Assembly: GCF_005938125.1 (NCBI RefSeq)
Contig: NZ_VCQN01000005.1
Coordinates: 124,001 to 188,000, forward strand
Direction: 5' to 3'
Source: Bacillus sp. BHET2
GTDB lineage: Bacteria; Bacillota; Bacilli; Bacillales; Bacillaceae_B
DNA length: 64,000 nucleotides
Position 1 is the stretch's first letter, and each line of letters opens with the position of its first letter. Of the stretch, positions 55,549 through 64,000 are shown one piece after another. Under the pieces are notes generated by a model. The model was not told the origin of the DNA, ran no database searches, and saw only the letters and a list, made by a program, of their open reading frames with translations. The position numbers and the translations under genes are program-made.

Positions 55549-56838
55549 ATGGGGAAAGAGAAAAGGTACAAGTCGGGTCTTAGAAAGAAATTGGTCTTCT
55601 TTATCACGCTTCTTGCGGTGGTGACGTATTCCACAAGTGCACTTTTTATTTATTTTATTAAACCTACTTTTGCACCGGATATGAACGAGCTTATGTTTAC
55701 GATTATGACGCTCGGGATGGGTGTTTTCTGGTCTGCGGTACTTGCATTTTTTGCTGCAGGATTTATCGTTAAGCCGCTGCAGAGGTTGGAACAGGTTGCA
55801 TTGAAAGCGGCTGAAGGGGACATTGCGATTGAAGTGGAAGTACCGAAGTCGGATGATGAAATCCGTTCGCTCGCTTTAGCTTTTAATCGGATGCTACATA
55901 ACTTGCGTGACATGGTGTCCTCCATCGACGAGAATTTCACGCACACTAATTCGAATGTCATTGAGCTATCGAAATCATCGGAAATCGCTTCAACACAAGC
56001 AAACTCAATTTCCAAAACGATTAGGGAAATTTCAGCCGGTGCAGAAAGCTCTGCTACGGCGATTCAAACGACAGCTGAATCGGTGGAAGACGTCATTCGA
56101 ATTGCCCAGGAAGTCCAGAATCATTCCAAATCGTCCGAACACATGTCGAAAAATATGGTGACCGAGCTTCAAGGAAGTAAAGAAGTCATCCATTCCCTAG
56201 TGGAAGGGATTAGCCGACTGGCAAAAGGAAATGAAGATTCGCTGGACGCTGTGCGCCGACTGGAAGACAACGCGAAAAAAGTAGAGCAGATCATCCAGTT
56301 GGTGGGAGATATTGCGAATCAAACCAATTTACTCGCCTTGAATGCTTCCATTGAAGCAGCACGTGCAGGGGAGCACGGTAAAGGGTTTGCGGTTGTGGCA
56401 GAAGAAGTCCGGAAGCTTGCTGACGAAAGTGGAAAAGCGGTTCAAGGGATCTCAGACCTGATTAAAAACATTCAGAACGAGGTTGGCAATGTGGTTGGAC
56501 AAATCACAACCCAGGTGGAGTCCGCGAACTCGGAAGCGAAAAAAGGAACACAGACCAATGAAATGATCGAAACAATGACGAAGACGATCCATGAAGTGGC
56601 GGATTCCGTTCAAAATATTTCCGTCCTGGTCGATCAGCAAATGGACAGCATCCAACTGACTTCTCAACAATCCCAGGAAGTCGCCGCCATTGCAGAAGAA
56701 ACGTCTGCAGGAGCATTGGAAGTATCTGAATCTACCAAAGAACAAGCGGTTGTCATGAATGATGTTGAAAAGCTGGCTCTTAATCTCAAGGAGCAAGCAG
56801 AGTCACTGAAGAGCACGATCACACGATTTCATTTATAA
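55549..56838 (+). CDS. Methyl-accepting chemotaxis-type protein without a sensor domain
   Basis: A 429-aa membrane protein. Two transmembrane helices (about 15-36 and 47-71) are separated by only about 10 residues, so there is no external ligand domain. A HAMP segment (about 70-125) and a long cytoplasmic signalling coiled coil follow, with hairpin tip [35 protein letters not shown]. It may sense membrane state or take part in a receptor array. GGGAGAGA precedes ATG 55549. This gene is not between ywlE and rpiB in B. subtilis. Confidence 0.92.
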   Translation: MGKEKRYKSGLRKKLVFFITLLAVVTYSTSALFIYFIKPTFAPDMNELMFTIMTLGMGVFWSAVLAFFAAGFIVKPLQRLEQVALKAAEGDIAIEVEVPKSDDEIRSLALAFNRMLHNLRDMVSSIDENFTHTNSNVIELSKSSEIASTQANSISKTIREISAGAESSATAIQTTAESVEDVIRIAQEVQNHSKSSEHMSKNMVTELQGSKEVIHSLVEGISRLAKGNEDSLDAVRRLEDNAKKVEQIIQLVGDIANQTNLLALNASIEAARAGEHGKGFAVVAEEVRKLADESGKAVQGISDLIKNIQNEVGNVVGQITTQVESANSEAKKGTQTNEMIETMTKTIHEVADSVQNISVLVDQQMDSIQLTSQQSQEVAAIAEETSAGALEVSESTKEQAVVMNDVEKLALNLKEQAESLKSTITRFHL

Positions 56839-56844
56839 AAAAGG

Positions 56845-56881
56845 CGGGCATGGGAGCTGGATCCTGTGCCCGTTTTTTTAT
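56845..56881 (+). terminator. Chemoreceptor gene terminator
   Basis: CGGGCATGGGA (56845-56855) pairs with TCCTGTGCCCG (56862-56872, one G-U); seven Ts follow. Confidence 0.9.
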
Positions 56882-57011
56882 TTCGACAGAGATGACCGGT
56901 CCTATGAAACGGAACGGGCACCTGCGTAAAAAAAAGAATTCGAAAAACTTTATATAATGAAGAGTGTGTGGCAAAATAAAACGTATTAAAGGCGATAGGG
57001 AGTGGGATCAT

Positions 57012-57455
57012 ATGAAAATTGCAATAGCGTCCGATCACGGTGGGGTAAATATCAGGGAAGAAATCAAATCACTATTAGAAGAACTTGGTCTTGAATATGA
57101 AGATTTCGGTTGTGAATGTGGCACGTCTGTTGACTACCCGGACTATGCTGTACCGGTTGCGGAAAAAGTGGCAAGTGGAGACTTCGACCGTGGCATTCTT
57201 ATTTGTGGGACTGGAATCGGTATGAGCATATCTGCCAATAAGGTTAAGGGAATCCGCTGTGCACTTGTCCATGATGTATTCAGTGCGAAAGCAACACGTG
57301 AACACAATGACAGCAATATGCTCGCCATGGGTGAACGGGTAATCGGTCCCGGGCTTGCACGTGAAATTGCCAAGACGTGGCTGGGAACGGATTTTGAAGG
57401 TGGCCGCCATGCGGATCGTGTAGGGAAGATCACCGCATACGAAGACAAACAGTAG
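57012..57455 (+). CDS. rpiB: Ribose-5-phosphate isomerase B
   Basis: RpiB/LacAB family isomerase of the pentose phosphate pathway, 147 aa from ATG 57012 (GGGAGTGG upstream). Motifs ASDHGG with Asp8/His9 near the start, the catalytic Cys65 in LICGTGIGMSI and the HDVFSAKATREHNDSN segment. ywlG follows after 12 bases. B. subtilis ywlF is the orthologue by position. Confidence 0.95.
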   Translation: MKIAIASDHGGVNIREEIKSLLEELGLEYEDFGCECGTSVDYPDYAVPVAEKVASGDFDRGILICGTGIGMSISANKVKGIRCALVHDVFSAKATREHNDSNMLAMGERVIGPGLAREIAKTWLGTDFEGGRHADRVGKITAYEDKQ

Positions 57456-57467
57456 GGAGTGAATTTC

Positions 57468-58010
57468 ATGGAAATCGCTCAATTAAAGGAAGAGCTGCAA
57501 ACGATTCTGCGTGATTTCAGCCATCAGGTACCGCTTAATAAAGGACAAGTATTTGTCGTAGGATGTTCCACCTCTGAAGTAATGGGGGAGCGGATCGGAA
57601 CTGCCGGAACGATTGAAGTGGCTGACATGATTTTTAGTGAGTTACAAGCATGGGCTGATTCTATTGAAGTGTCCCTTGCCTTTCAATGCTGTGAGCACTT
57701 AAACCGTGCCATCGTGTTAGAAAGAGAAGTGGCTGAAAGAAAAGGACTGGATGAGGTCACGGTCATCCCTGTGCGAAAAGCAGGTGGAGCCATGGCAACC
57801 AAAGCCTATCATTCCTTTCAAGATCCTGTCCTGGTCGAGCACATCAAAGGGGATGCAGGCATCGACATCGGAGACACCTTCATCGGCATGCACTTAAAAC
57901 ACGTAGCCGTCCCAATCCGGGTATCCCAAAAAAGCCTCGGCCAAGCCCACATCACCCTGGCCAAAACCAGACCAAAACTCATCGGCGGAGTACGAGCTGC
58001 ATACGAATAA
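57468..58010 (+). CDS. ywlG: YwlG family (UPF0340, TIGR01440) protein
   Basis: A 180-aa conserved protein of unknown function, typical of Bacillales. [21 protein letters not shown] and [17 protein letters not shown] are family landmarks. Its location between rpiB and glyA is conserved. ATG 57468 is spaced 9 bases from GGGAG; a GTG nine bases earlier is less likely. It ends 17 bases before a hairpin made of the repeat 13-mer. Confidence 0.9.
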   Translation: MEIAQLKEELQTILRDFSHQVPLNKGQVFVVGCSTSEVMGERIGTAGTIEVADMIFSELQAWADSIEVSLAFQCCEHLNRAIVLEREVAERKGLDEVTVIPVRKAGGAMATKAYHSFQDPVLVEHIKGDAGIDIGDTFIGMHLKHVAVPIRVSQKSLGQAHITLAKTRPKLIGGVRAAYE

Positions 58011-58027
58011 CAAAAGCGAATATAACG

Positions 58028-58063
58028 AAGGTCCGTTTCTCTCATTTTGAGGGACGGACCTTT
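58028..58063 (+). terminator. rpiB-ywlG terminator made of the 13-mer pair
   Basis: AAGGTCCGTTTCTC (58028-58041) pairs with GAGGGACGGACCTT (58049-58062), with two weakened pairs, then a short T-tract. The right arm is the exact 13-mer. Confidence 0.8.
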
Positions 58064-58265
58064 ATTTGAGATTTTTCCCGTATCAAGGCGTGAATCCCGA
58101 ACTATCAAGGGGCACAAGGGGATTAAGGTTATGTTTAAAAGCATTGAGGGGAAAACTGAGCGATTAGGGAAAGGTTTATAAACGATCTGAACATGGCGTT
58201 ATTTGCTCGACAATACTAGTGGAGATGCAACTCAAAGGAACGTGTTGGAAGAGAGAGAAGACTCT

Positions 58266-58283
58266 TTGTGAATGGCTTCACAC
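58266..58283 (+). promoter_or_regulatory. Rex-like palindrome upstream of glyA
   Basis: TTGTGAATGGCTTCACAC matches 13 of 14 fixed positions of the Rex operator TTGTGAANNNNTTCACAA. It lies about 155 bases before the glyA start. Confidence 0.45.
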
Positions 58284-58284
58284 G

Positions 58285-58297
58285 AGGTCCGTCCCTC
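58285..58297 (-). repeat. 13-mer, single copy in the glyA leader region
   Basis: AGGTCCGTCCCTC, exact, 2 bases after the Rex-like palindrome. Confidence 0.85.
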
Positions 58298-58437
58298 AAA
58301 AATAGCTCTAAACACGAACGTTACGTTTTGACTAGAGGTTTTTATTTCGCCTTTTGGTGAATCGTGTTAGAATGAGATTGAATGAATCATTGAGGCACCT
58401 AGAGTAGTTTGGGCCTATGAATTAAAGGGGGATATGT

Positions 58438-59679
58438 ATGAGTAAGATTGCCAAGCAAGATCCGGAAATTTATGCAGCGATTCAAGATGAATTAGAACGT
58501 CAACGAACGAAAATCGAGTTAATTGCATCTGAAAACTTTGTCAGTGAAGCCGTAATGGAAGCACAAGGTTCTGTTTTGACAAATAAGTATGCAGAGGGGT
58601 ACCCAGGTCGTCGCTATTATGGTGGCTGTGAGCATGTGGATGTAGCAGAGAATCTCGCTCGCGATCGTGCAAAAGAGCTGTTTGGAGCGGAACATGCCAA
58701 CGTTCAGCCTCACTCAGGAGCACAAGCCAATATGGCAGTCTACTTCACAATCCTAGAACAAGGTGATACGGTTCTTGGAATGAACTTATCTCATGGTGGA
58801 CATCTTACTCACGGAAGTGCCGTTAACTTCAGTGGAATTCAATACAATTTCGTAGAATATGGTGTGGACGAAGAGAAGCACCTGATTAATTATGAAGATG
58901 TTAGACAAAAAGCATTAGAGCACAAGCCGAAGCTGATCGTAGCAGGGGCAAGTGCCTACCCAAGAGCAATTGATTTCGCGAAATTCCGTGAAATCGCAGA
59001 CGAAGTGGGAGCATACTTAATGGTGGATATGGCTCATATTGCTGGTCTTGTAGCCGCTGGACTTCATCAGAACCCGGTTCCATATGCAGACTTCGTGACA
59101 ACAACAACTCACAAAACATTGCGCGGTCCTCGTGGTGGAATGATTCTATGTAAAGAAGAGTTTGCGAAGAAGATAGACAAGTCTATTTTCCCTGGTCTTC
59201 AAGGTGGACCACTTATGCACGTCATCTCAGCTAAAGCTGTGTCATTCGGTGAAGCCCTGCAGGATTCCTTCAAAGAGTACGCGCAGAACATTATTGACAA
59301 TGCGAAACGCTTAGGAGAAGGACTTGTGAAGGAAGGAATCGATCTTGTATCTGGCGGTTCTGATAACCACCTATTACTAATCGACACTCGTTCACTAGGG
59401 TTGACTGGTAAAGTGGCTGAGAAAGTCCTTGATGAGATAGGCATCACGGCTAATAAAAACACGATTCCATTCGATCCTGAAAGTCCATTCGTAACAAGTG
59501 GTGTACGTATCGGTACAGCAGCTGTTACATCAAGAGGATTCGGACTCGAAGATATGGACGAGATTGCTTCGATCATGGCGTTGACTCTTAAGAACCATGA
59601 AGATGAAGCGAAACTGGAAGAAGCAGGCAAACGCGTCATTGATCTGACGAGCAAGTTTGAATTATACCCGGAAAGATAA
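58438..59679 (+). CDS. glyA: Serine hydroxymethyltransferase
   Basis: PLP enzyme converting serine and tetrahydrofolate to glycine and methylene-tetrahydrofolate. 413 aa. The PLP Lys is in [15 protein letters not shown] (about residue 226), with [18 protein letters not shown] near 51-68 and [21 protein letters not shown] precedes the ATG. A PurBox-like AAACACGAACGTT lies at 58310-58322 but lacks a clear second half, so purine control is only a possibility. Confidence 0.98.
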   Translation: MSKIAKQDPEIYAAIQDELERQRTKIELIASENFVSEAVMEAQGSVLTNKYAEGYPGRRYYGGCEHVDVAENLARDRAKELFGAEHANVQPHSGAQANMAVYFTILEQGDTVLGMNLSHGGHLTHGSAVNFSGIQYNFVEYGVDEEKHLINYEDVRQKALEHKPKLIVAGASAYPRAIDFAKFREIADEVGAYLMVDMAHIAGLVAAGLHQNPVPYADFVTTTTHKTLRGPRGGMILCKEEFAKKIDKSIFPGLQGGPLMHVISAKAVSFGEALQDSFKEYAQNIIDNAKRLGEGLVKEGIDLVSGGSDNHLLLIDTRSLGLTGKVAEKVLDEIGITANKNTIPFDPESPFVTSGVRIGTAAVTSRGFGLEDMDEIASIMALTLKNHEDEAKLEEAGKRVIDLTSKFELYPER

Positions 59680-59687
59680 ATGATTAG

Positions 59688-59732
59688 AACCTCTTCACTA
59701 GGGACGGACCTCTCTGGTGGAGGGGTTTTTTA
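59688..59732 (+). terminator. glyA terminator with the 13-mer in its loop
   Basis: AACCTCTTCACTA (59688-59700) pairs with TGGTGGAGGGGTT (59715-59727) using three G-U pairs; Ts follow. The loop contains GGGACGGACCT. Confidence 0.82.
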
Positions 59733-59787
59733 ATAGTGGTAGAGTAGGGTTGATGTTGTGTTTGTTGAATTCTATTTTTTGGTAAAA

Positions 59788-59900
59788 GACGCATAAACGT
59801 TGAAGAATGACGCAAAAAATGAAAAAATGACGCATAAAAAATAAAAATGACGCAAAAACCATCAGAAACGACGCATAAATTTCTAAAATGACGCAAAAAC
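59788..59900 (+). repeat. Six-copy GACGCA array, 20-21 bp period (second site)
   Basis: GACGCATAAA or GACGCAAAAA words start at 59788, 59809, 59829, 59849, 59870 and 59890 (steps 21, 20, 20, 21, 20). Same word, same copy number and same strand as 6640-6751. It lies between the glyA terminator and upp. The remaining 59905-60090 shows nothing distinct. Confidence 0.93.
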
Positions 59901-60092
59901 CCTCAGTTAACCATTTTCACGAACTCACAACAGTCAAAGCAACATGCAAATCGGACGAAAATGATTGAAGATGCTATACAAAGGTGGAAAACCAATGGGT
60001 AATCTAGTTTTAATTTTATCCACTCTACACGTCCTTTATTTTTAAGCAACACATCTCAATTCTAACGTTTCCATTACACTTCTCATCTCGTG

Positions 60093-60121
60093 TTGCTCTT
60101 AAATTGTCTTTTATGTACAAT
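60093..60121 (+). promoter_or_regulatory. upp promoter
   Basis: TTGCTC (60093-60098), 17 bases, TACAAT (60116-60121), 67 bases before the ATG. Confidence 0.55.
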
Positions 60122-60188
60122 AGTCTGAGGTGTAAATGAAGTGGACAAACCATTTTTACATAAAATCGAATTTAAAGGAGAGAGTCGA

Positions 60189-60818
60189 ATGGGCAAAGTA
60201 TATGTATTTGATCATCCATTAATCCAGCACAAATTGACGTTTATCCGTGATAAAGAAACAGGTACGAAGGAATTTCGTGAGTTGGTGGATGAAGTATCCA
60301 CATTGATGGCATTTGAAATCACCCGCGATCTGCCAGTTGAGGATATCGATGTGGAAACGCCAGTGAGTCATGCAAAGTCGAAAACTCTTGCAGGTAAGAA
60401 GTTAGGGATTGTTCCTATCTTACGAGCTGGGCTTGGAATGGTCGACGGAATCCTTAAATTGATCCCTGCAGCGAAAGTGGGACATGTTGGGTTATATCGT
60501 GACCCGGAGACTCTTAAACCGATTGAATATTACGTCAAACTTCCAAGTGATGTGGAAGAGCGTGACTTCATCCTGGTTGATCCAATGCTTGCAACTGGTG
60601 GGTCAGCGGTTGAAGCGATCAATTCATTGAAGAAGCGTGGAGCCGTAAGCATCAAGTTCATGTGCCTGGTTGCATGTCCTGAAGGCGTAGACGCCATTAA
60701 GGAAGCACACCCTGATGTTGATATCTTTATCGCAGCTCTTGATGAGAAGCTGAATGAAAAAGGCTACATCGTTCCTGGGTTAGGGGACGCGGGAGATCGT
60801 TTGTACGGTACGAAATAA
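60189..60818 (+). CDS. upp: Uracil phosphoribosyltransferase
   Basis: Salvages uracil to UMP with PRPP. 209 aa from ATG 60189 (TTAAAGGAGAG upstream; the frame from 60141 lacks support). [13 protein letters not shown] and the PRPP loop [15 protein letters not shown] are present, and the C-terminal uracil-binding [16 protein letters not shown] is intact. mnaA follows after 17 bases, so they are co-transcribed. Confidence 0.97.
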   Translation: MGKVYVFDHPLIQHKLTFIRDKETGTKEFRELVDEVSTLMAFEITRDLPVEDIDVETPVSHAKSKTLAGKKLGIVPILRAGLGMVDGILKLIPAAKVGHVGLYRDPETLKPIEYYVKLPSDVEERDFILVDPMLATGGSAVEAINSLKKRGAVSIKFMCLVACPEGVDAIKEAHPDVDIFIAALDEKLNEKGYIVPGLGDAGDRLYGTK

Positions 60819-60835
60819 GAAAGGGAGGGCGAAAA

Positions 60836-61987
60836 ATGACAAATCCAATCAAGGTAATGACGATTTTCGGAACAAGACCGGAAGCCATCAAGATGGCACC
60901 GCTTGTACTGGAATTAAAAAAGTATCCAGAAAGCTTTGAAACGATTGTGACAGTAACAGCTCAGCACCGAGAAATGCTAGATCAGGTGTTGAATATATTT
61001 GATATCACGCCTGATTATGACTTAAACATTATGAAAGACCGTCAAACGTTAATTGACGTAACAACCCGTGGACTGGAAGGCCTTGATAAGGTGATGAAAG
61101 AAGCCAAGCCGGATGTTGTCCTTGTTCATGGAGATACCACGACAACATTTGTTGCAAGCCTGGCAGCTTTCTATAACCAGATTTCAGTTGGTCATGTAGA
61201 AGCTGGACTTAGAACATGGAATAAATATTCACCGTTCCCGGAAGAAATGAATCGTCAGTTGACGGGTGTCATGGCGGATCTTCACTTTGCACCAACTGAA
61301 AAATCATCCCAGAATCTTCTGAATGAAAACAAAAAAGAAGAGGGTATTTTCATAACGGGAAATACAGCAATTGATGCATTGAAAACAACGGTTAAAGATG
61401 AGTACCAACATGAAGTATTGGAGAAGCTTGGTGACGACCGTTTAGTTCTATTAACGGCTCACCGTCGTGAAAATCTTGGTCAACCGATGCGTAATATGTT
61501 CCGTGCCATCAAACGACTAGTGGAAGAGCATGATGATATTCAAGTTGTCTATCCTGTTCACTTGAATCCTGCTGTTCGTGAAGTAGCGGATGAAGTACTT
61601 GGAGATGACAAGCGAATCCATCTGATCGAGCCGCTTGATGTGATCGACTTCCATAACTTCGCCTCACGTGCCCACCTGATTCTGACAGACTCAGGCGGTG
61701 TCCAGGAAGAAGCGCCTTCATTGGGAGTGCCGGTTCTGGTCCTTCGAGACACAACCGAGCGACCTGAAGGGATTGAAGCTGGAACATTGAAGCTCGCAGG
61801 TAACGAAGAAGAAAACATCTACAAGCTTGCTAAAGAACTTCTAACCGATTCTAAAGCACACAGTAACATGTCGAAAGCAACAAACCCATACGGAGATGGA
61901 CAAGCATCCTACCGAATCACACAAGCGATCCGCTATCACTTCGGTCACTTGGATGAACGTCCGAAATCCTTCGATCCAAACGAATAA
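60836..61987 (+). CDS. mnaA: UDP-N-acetylglucosamine 2-epimerase (non-hydrolysing)
   Basis: Converts UDP-GlcNAc to UDP-ManNAc for teichoic acid linkage units. 383 aa with GT-B fold: IFGTRPEAIKMAPLVLEL at the start, VHGDTTTTFVASLAAFY, HVEAGLRTWNKYSPFPEEMNRQ, TAHRRENLG and DSGGVQEEAPSLGVPVLVLRDTTERPEG. AAAGGGAGG precedes the ATG. Its position between upp and the atp operon equals B. subtilis yvyH (mnaA). Confidence 0.96.
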   Translation: MTNPIKVMTIFGTRPEAIKMAPLVLELKKYPESFETIVTVTAQHREMLDQVLNIFDITPDYDLNIMKDRQTLIDVTTRGLEGLDKVMKEAKPDVVLVHGDTTTTFVASLAAFYNQISVGHVEAGLRTWNKYSPFPEEMNRQLTGVMADLHFAPTEKSSQNLLNENKKEEGIFITGNTAIDALKTTVKDEYQHEVLEKLGDDRLVLLTAHRRENLGQPMRNMFRAIKRLVEEHDDIQVVYPVHLNPAVREVADEVLGDDKRIHLIEPLDVIDFHNFASRAHLILTDSGGVQEEAPSLGVPVLVLRDTTERPEGIEAGTLKLAGNEEENIYKLAKELLTDSKAHSNMSKATNPYGDGQASYRITQAIRYHFGHLDERPKSFDPNE

Positions 61988-61996
61988 TGGTTCGCT

Positions 61997-62037
61997 AAAG
62001 GTCCGTCCCTCTTTCTAACGTTGAGGGACGGACCTTT
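61997..62037 (+). terminator. mnaA downstream hairpin: perfect inverted 13-mer pair
   Basis: AAAGGTCCGTCCCTC (61997-62011) pairs with its exact complement (62023-62037), 15 bp, loop of 11. The T-tract is short (TTTG), so it may rely on stem strength. Confidence 0.8.
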
Positions 62038-62344
62038 GTGTTGAGTAAGGAAATCCATTCAGAGTAGTTGGAAGTATTTACATTAAATTCAAGGGTTACT
62101 CATAAAGAGAATATTCTATATAATGGAGGGGCAAGTGAGGCAAGAATCTATGAGTTTGTTACTATAGTAAGAAAGAGCGTGAAAACTTCATCAGGGCGTT
62201 TCGTTTCAGAGTGTGTGCAAGCCTGAAGGACCCGGATATCCTTGGAATTAGCGGGCAATTGGATACACTTTTCTGTAAATGTGTTGAAAATGTGAACAAT
62301 TTGGAAACGCGTGGATAGGTTGTGAACTTTTTAACTTGAACGCA

Positions 62345-62373
62345 TTGACATAGATTAAGCCCTATTGTATGCT
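62345..62373 (+). promoter_or_regulatory. Probable atp operon promoter
   Basis: TTGACA (62345-62350), 17 bases, TATGCT (62368-62373). A second -10-like TATAAT lies at 62119-62124 without a good -35. The rest of 62040-62490 shows no gene. Confidence 0.55.
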
Positions 62374-62492
62374 TACAAAGGATGTAAAATGATAAGGTTT
62401 TCACAATGGATAAACCCTTATTTAATCGGTTTTACATCATGACTGCAACGCTTGCTTCGTGTCCAAAATTCCTTTGAATAGGATGGGTTAAA

Positions 62493-62714
62493 ATGGGTCA
62501 AAAAAATGAAAGCCCATATAAAGCGATGGCCATCTATTCGGCCATTTTGGCACAGCTTGTAGGGTCTATCTTAATAGGGATTTTCCTTGGAAGATGGATT
62601 GATCAGCAAGTTGATTCAGCACCACTCTTTTTAATCATCGGATTACTCCTCGGTCTCGCCGCAGGAATCTATGCGATGCTTCGAACTGTACGACATTTCT
62701 TCTTAGGAGAATAA
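62493..62714 (+). CDS. atpZ: AtpZ/AtpI family small membrane protein
   Basis: A 73-aa protein with two transmembrane helices (about 14-34 and 43-65) separated by a short loop DQQVDSAP. It belongs to the AtpZ group found at the head of many atp operons, where it helps F0 assembly or ion supply. The AGGATGG site is modest. It is 6 bases ahead of atpI. Confidence 0.85.
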   Translation: MGQKNESPYKAMAIYSAILAQLVGSILIGIFLGRWIDQQVDSAPLFLIIGLLLGLAAGIYAMLRTVRHFFLGE

Positions 62715-62720
62715 TAAGAT

Positions 62721-63095
62721 ATGCCGGAACTCCATCAAATGTTTAATAGACAGCGGAAATACATAATGTACGTGCTTTCTATTTACGTCCTGGGTTGGGG
62801 ATTCACCACCCACAAATCAGTATTCTTAGGGTTAATTTTAGGAACAAGTTTAAGTCTTTTTATGCACTGGGGCATGACAAAGCGGATCCAGAAGTTCGGG
62901 GACGCCGTGGTAGATGGGAAAAAAGTGAGATCTCTAGGAACCACTTCCCGCATGGCAGCAGCAGCCCTCGGAGTTATAATCGCTACCCGTTTTCCAGAAA
63001 CATTTCATCTCCTAAGTCTTATTATTGGATTAATGACTACCTATATTGTCATTATGATAGATTATTTTTTCAGCAGCATTAAAACTAATAAATAG
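62721..63095 (+). CDS. atpI: ATP synthase subunit I
   Basis: A 124-aa membrane protein with four hydrophobic helices. Its weakly conserved sequence is as expected for the non-stoichiometric AtpI that helps assemble the c-ring. It begins MPELHQMFNRQRKYIMY and is followed by atpB after 22 bases. The assignment rests on position and topology. Confidence 0.9.
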   Translation: MPELHQMFNRQRKYIMYVLSIYVLGWGFTTHKSVFLGLILGTSLSLFMHWGMTKRIQKFGDAVVDGKKVRSLGTTSRMAAAALGVIIATRFPETFHLLSLIIGLMTTYIVIMIDYFFSSIKTNK

Positions 63096-63111
63096 CGGGG
63101 AAGAGAGGTGA

Positions 63112-63831
<720 letters not shown>

Positions 63832-63893
63832 TATATACCTGTTCATTACGGTGGACAAACATATATGTAAAAAATATTTTTCTTATACATTAA

Positions 63894-64000
<107 letters not shown>

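Noticed and set aside
58310..58322. PurBox-like AAACACGAACGTT upstream of glyA
   Set aside because: PurR control needs two inverted boxes about 16-17 bp apart. I could not find a convincing partner, so it is only mentioned in the glyA entry.

Overview
The window is a stretch of chromosome from a spore-forming, low-to-mid GC Firmicute of the family Bacillaceae, on the evidence of gene content and order. Sporulation and germination genes (gerQ, cwlJ, rsfA, spo0F, spoIIR), strong AAGGAGG ribosome sites, many TTG/GTG starts and SigA-, SigH- and CcpA-type sites are all present. Gene order follows the Bacillus subtilis ung-ywdI-ywdK-gerQ-cwlJ ... speE-speB-ywiB-argS ... rpoE-pyrG-ywjG-spo0F-fbaA-tal-murAB-glpX-rho-rpmE-tdk-prfA-prmC-spoIIR-ywlB-G-glyA-upp-mnaA-atp backbone. 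Species cannot be fixed from the sequence; a marine or soil Bacillus-like genus is likely. There is no prophage, rRNA, tRNA, CRISPR array or transposase.

Layout. 1-4.2 kb: end of a DUF4230 gene, ung with a perfect parS site just behind it, ywdI, ywdK, spore germination pair cwlJ-gerQ, and hemQ. 4.2-13 kb: pta under a cre-linked promoter, lipL, rsfA, ywfO, ywgA, ywhB, ywhC, ywhD. 13-23.5 kb: pbpG, speE-speB, ywiB-argS, a PP-loop ATPase, uvsE-cls. 23.6-35.4 kb: acyl-CoA oxidation block: fadF, thiolase, hydroxyacyl-CoA dehydrogenase, two acyl-CoA dehydrogenases, a TetR regulator and the B12-dependent fused isobutyryl-CoA mutase IcmF. 36-50.4 kb: rpoE, pyrG (with a reiterative-transcription attenuator), spo0F, central carbon genes, murAB, rho, rpmE, tdk, prfA-prmC. 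51-58 kb: spoIIR, ywlB, a DnaA-box cluster, ywlC, mntP, ywlE, a chemoreceptor, rpiB, ywlG. 58-64 kb: glyA, upp, mnaA and the start of the atp operon, cut by the window end inside atpE.

The genes are mostly housekeeping. The intergenic DNA is the unusual part. It holds (a) six arrays of short words repeated every 20-21 bp (or 50 bp with inverted words), each array with its own word; one word, GACGCA, is used in two arrays 53 kb apart; (b) a 13-mer, GAGGGACGGACCT, present about fifteen times and often paired as terminator-like hairpins; (c) two families of 120-140 bp imperfect palindromes whose stem sequences differ between copies but still pair; (d) four 90-bp repeats bracketing one acyl-CoA dehydrogenase. 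Chromosome-maintenance sites (parS, DnaA-box cluster) are also clear.

All assignments come from reading the sequence and from remembered family features. No database search was possible.
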